From Thermomonas sp. (GTDB lineage Bacteria; Pseudomonadota; Gammaproteobacteria; Xanthomonadales; Xanthomonadaceae), in assembly GCA_024711415.1 (NCBI GenBank), contig JANJSW010000037.1, positions 1 through 7,374 of the forward strand: 7,374 bases of DNA, given 5' to 3'. Both the position numbers and the translations under genes were made by a program. Position 1 is the stretch's first letter; every line of letters starts with the position of its first letter. Positions 6,582-7,374 of the stretch are shown one piece after another. Below the pieces are notes generated by a model. That model was given only the letters and a program-made list of their open reading frames with translations. It made no database searches and was not told the DNA's origin.

Positions 6582-7374
6582 TCAGTACAGCGTGCCGGCG
6601 TTGACGATGGGCTGGGTGCTGCGCTCGCCGCACAGCACCACCAGCAGGTTGCTGACCATGGCGGCCTTGCGCTCCTCGTCCAGTTGCACGGTGCCCTTCT
6701 TCTGCAACTCGTCCAATGCCATTTCCACCATGCCCACCGCGCCCGCGACGATGCGCGTGCGTGCGGCGATGATGGCGTTGGCCTGCTGGCGCTGCAGCAT
6801 GGCCTGGGCGATTTCCGGGGCGTAGGCGAGGTGGCTGATGCGCGCGTCGATCACCTGCACACCAGCGTCGGACAGGCGTTCGGCGAGTTCGCTCTGCAGG
6901 TGGGCGCTGATCTCGGTGGCGTGGCTGCGCAGGGCCAGCTGGCCTTCCTCGTGCTGGTCGTAGGGGTAGCTGGTGGCCATCGCGCGCAGTGCTGACTCGG
7001 ACTGGATGTGCACGAAGCTCTCGTAGTCGTCGACGTTGTAGACGGCCTCGGCGCTGTCCACCACCTGCCAGACGATGACGGCGGCGATCTCGATGGGGCT
7101 GCCGTCCAGCTCGTTGACCTTGAGCTTGCCGCTTTCGAAGTTGCGCACGCGCAGGCTGACCTTGCGCTTGGCGAAGAAGGGGTTGTTCCAGCGCAGGCCG
7201 TTGTCCTTGACTGTGCCCACGTACTTGCCGAACAGGCTCAGCACGGCGGCCTGGTTGGGCTCGACCATGTACAGGCCGGCGAGGCAGAAGCCGGCGATCG
7301 CAGCGATCAGCGCGCCACCCACGATGTGCAAGGCGCTGCCGGCCTGGGCGCCATTGAAGGCGACCCAGATGCCG
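6582..7374 (-). CDS. SPFH/band-7 domain membrane protein, 5' end cut by the window
   Basis: Membrane scaffold protein of the stomatin/prohibitin/flotillin/HflK-C type; such proteins form oligomeric rings or microdomains and often control proteases or membrane fluidity. About 263 residues are visible and the frame runs off the window edge. The TTG at 7331 would be a possible start, but in-frame codons continue upstream ([12 protein letters not shown]...), so the true start is probably outside. A hydrophobic helix ([18 protein letters not shown], decoded from about 7328-7275) is followed by [18 protein letters not shown], the usual SPFH entry. Then come [54 protein letters not shown] and a C-terminal [18 protein letters not shown]. 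It is the first visible gene of the minus-strand operon, 3 bases before the ribbon-helix-helix gene. It is probably inner-membrane anchored, with the SPFH domain on one face; the topology is not certain. Confidence 0.93.
   Translation of the reverse strand, partial: GIWVAFNGAQAGSALHIVGGALIAAIAGFCLAGLYMVEPNQAAVLSLFGKYVGTVKDNGLRWNNPFFAKRKVSLRVRNFESGKLKVNELDGSPIEIAAVIVWQVVDSAEAVYNVDDYESFVHIQSESALRAMATSYPYDQHEEGQLALRSHATEISAHLQSELAERLSDAGVQVIDARISHLAYAPEIAQAMLQRQQANAIIAARTRIVAGAVGMVEMALDELQKKGTVQLDEERKAAMVSNLLVVLCGERSTQPIVNAGTLY

Overview
The window is GC-rich, fully bacterial chromosomal DNA. It looks like a gammaproteobacterium of the Xanthomonadaceae/Lysobacteraceae (Xanthomonas, Stenotrophomonas, Lysobacter, Luteimonas and relatives). 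The reasons are the gene order rmlB-rmlA-rmlC-rmlD, protein sequences close to those I recall from that family, very high GC at third codon positions, and chains of genes joined by 4-base overlaps. The genus cannot be fixed from the sequence alone. I see no mobile element, CRISPR array, tRNA or rRNA.

Left half, + strand (22-3438): a complete rmlBACD cluster. Its four enzymes convert glucose-1-phosphate plus dTTP to dTDP-L-rhamnose, the donor for O-antigen or exopolysaccharide rhamnose. RmlA makes dTDP-glucose, RmlB dehydrates it to the 4-keto-6-deoxy sugar, RmlC epimerises C3 and C5, and RmlD reduces C4. All three junctions are 4-base stop/start overlaps (GTGA, GTGA, ATGA), so the genes are translated as one coupled unit.

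Middle (3434-4378): rmlD converges on a minus-strand M15/VanY-type peptidoglycan carboxypeptidase gene. Only 15 bases separate the stops, and an imperfect hairpin spans both stop codons. The peptidase has no visible signal peptide and no Shine-Dalgarno. A promoter-like pair upstream would put the transcript start at the ATG, so it may be leaderless.

Right half, minus strand (4379-7374, read right to left): a tight operon-like chain of five genes. First is an SPFH/band-7 membrane protein cut by the window edge. Next are a 59-residue Arc-like ribbon-helix-helix protein and a 56-residue DUF4177 protein. Then come an exported alpha/beta hydrolase with an N-terminal DUF3887-like region and a two-helix membrane protein with a PH-like domain. 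Gaps are 3, -4, 1 and 4 bases. Three of the five products should be at the membrane or exported and one is a DNA-binding type, so this is the least understood and most interesting part of the window. The two small genes were found by direct translation. The last gene also has a coding-like stretch beyond its amber stop.
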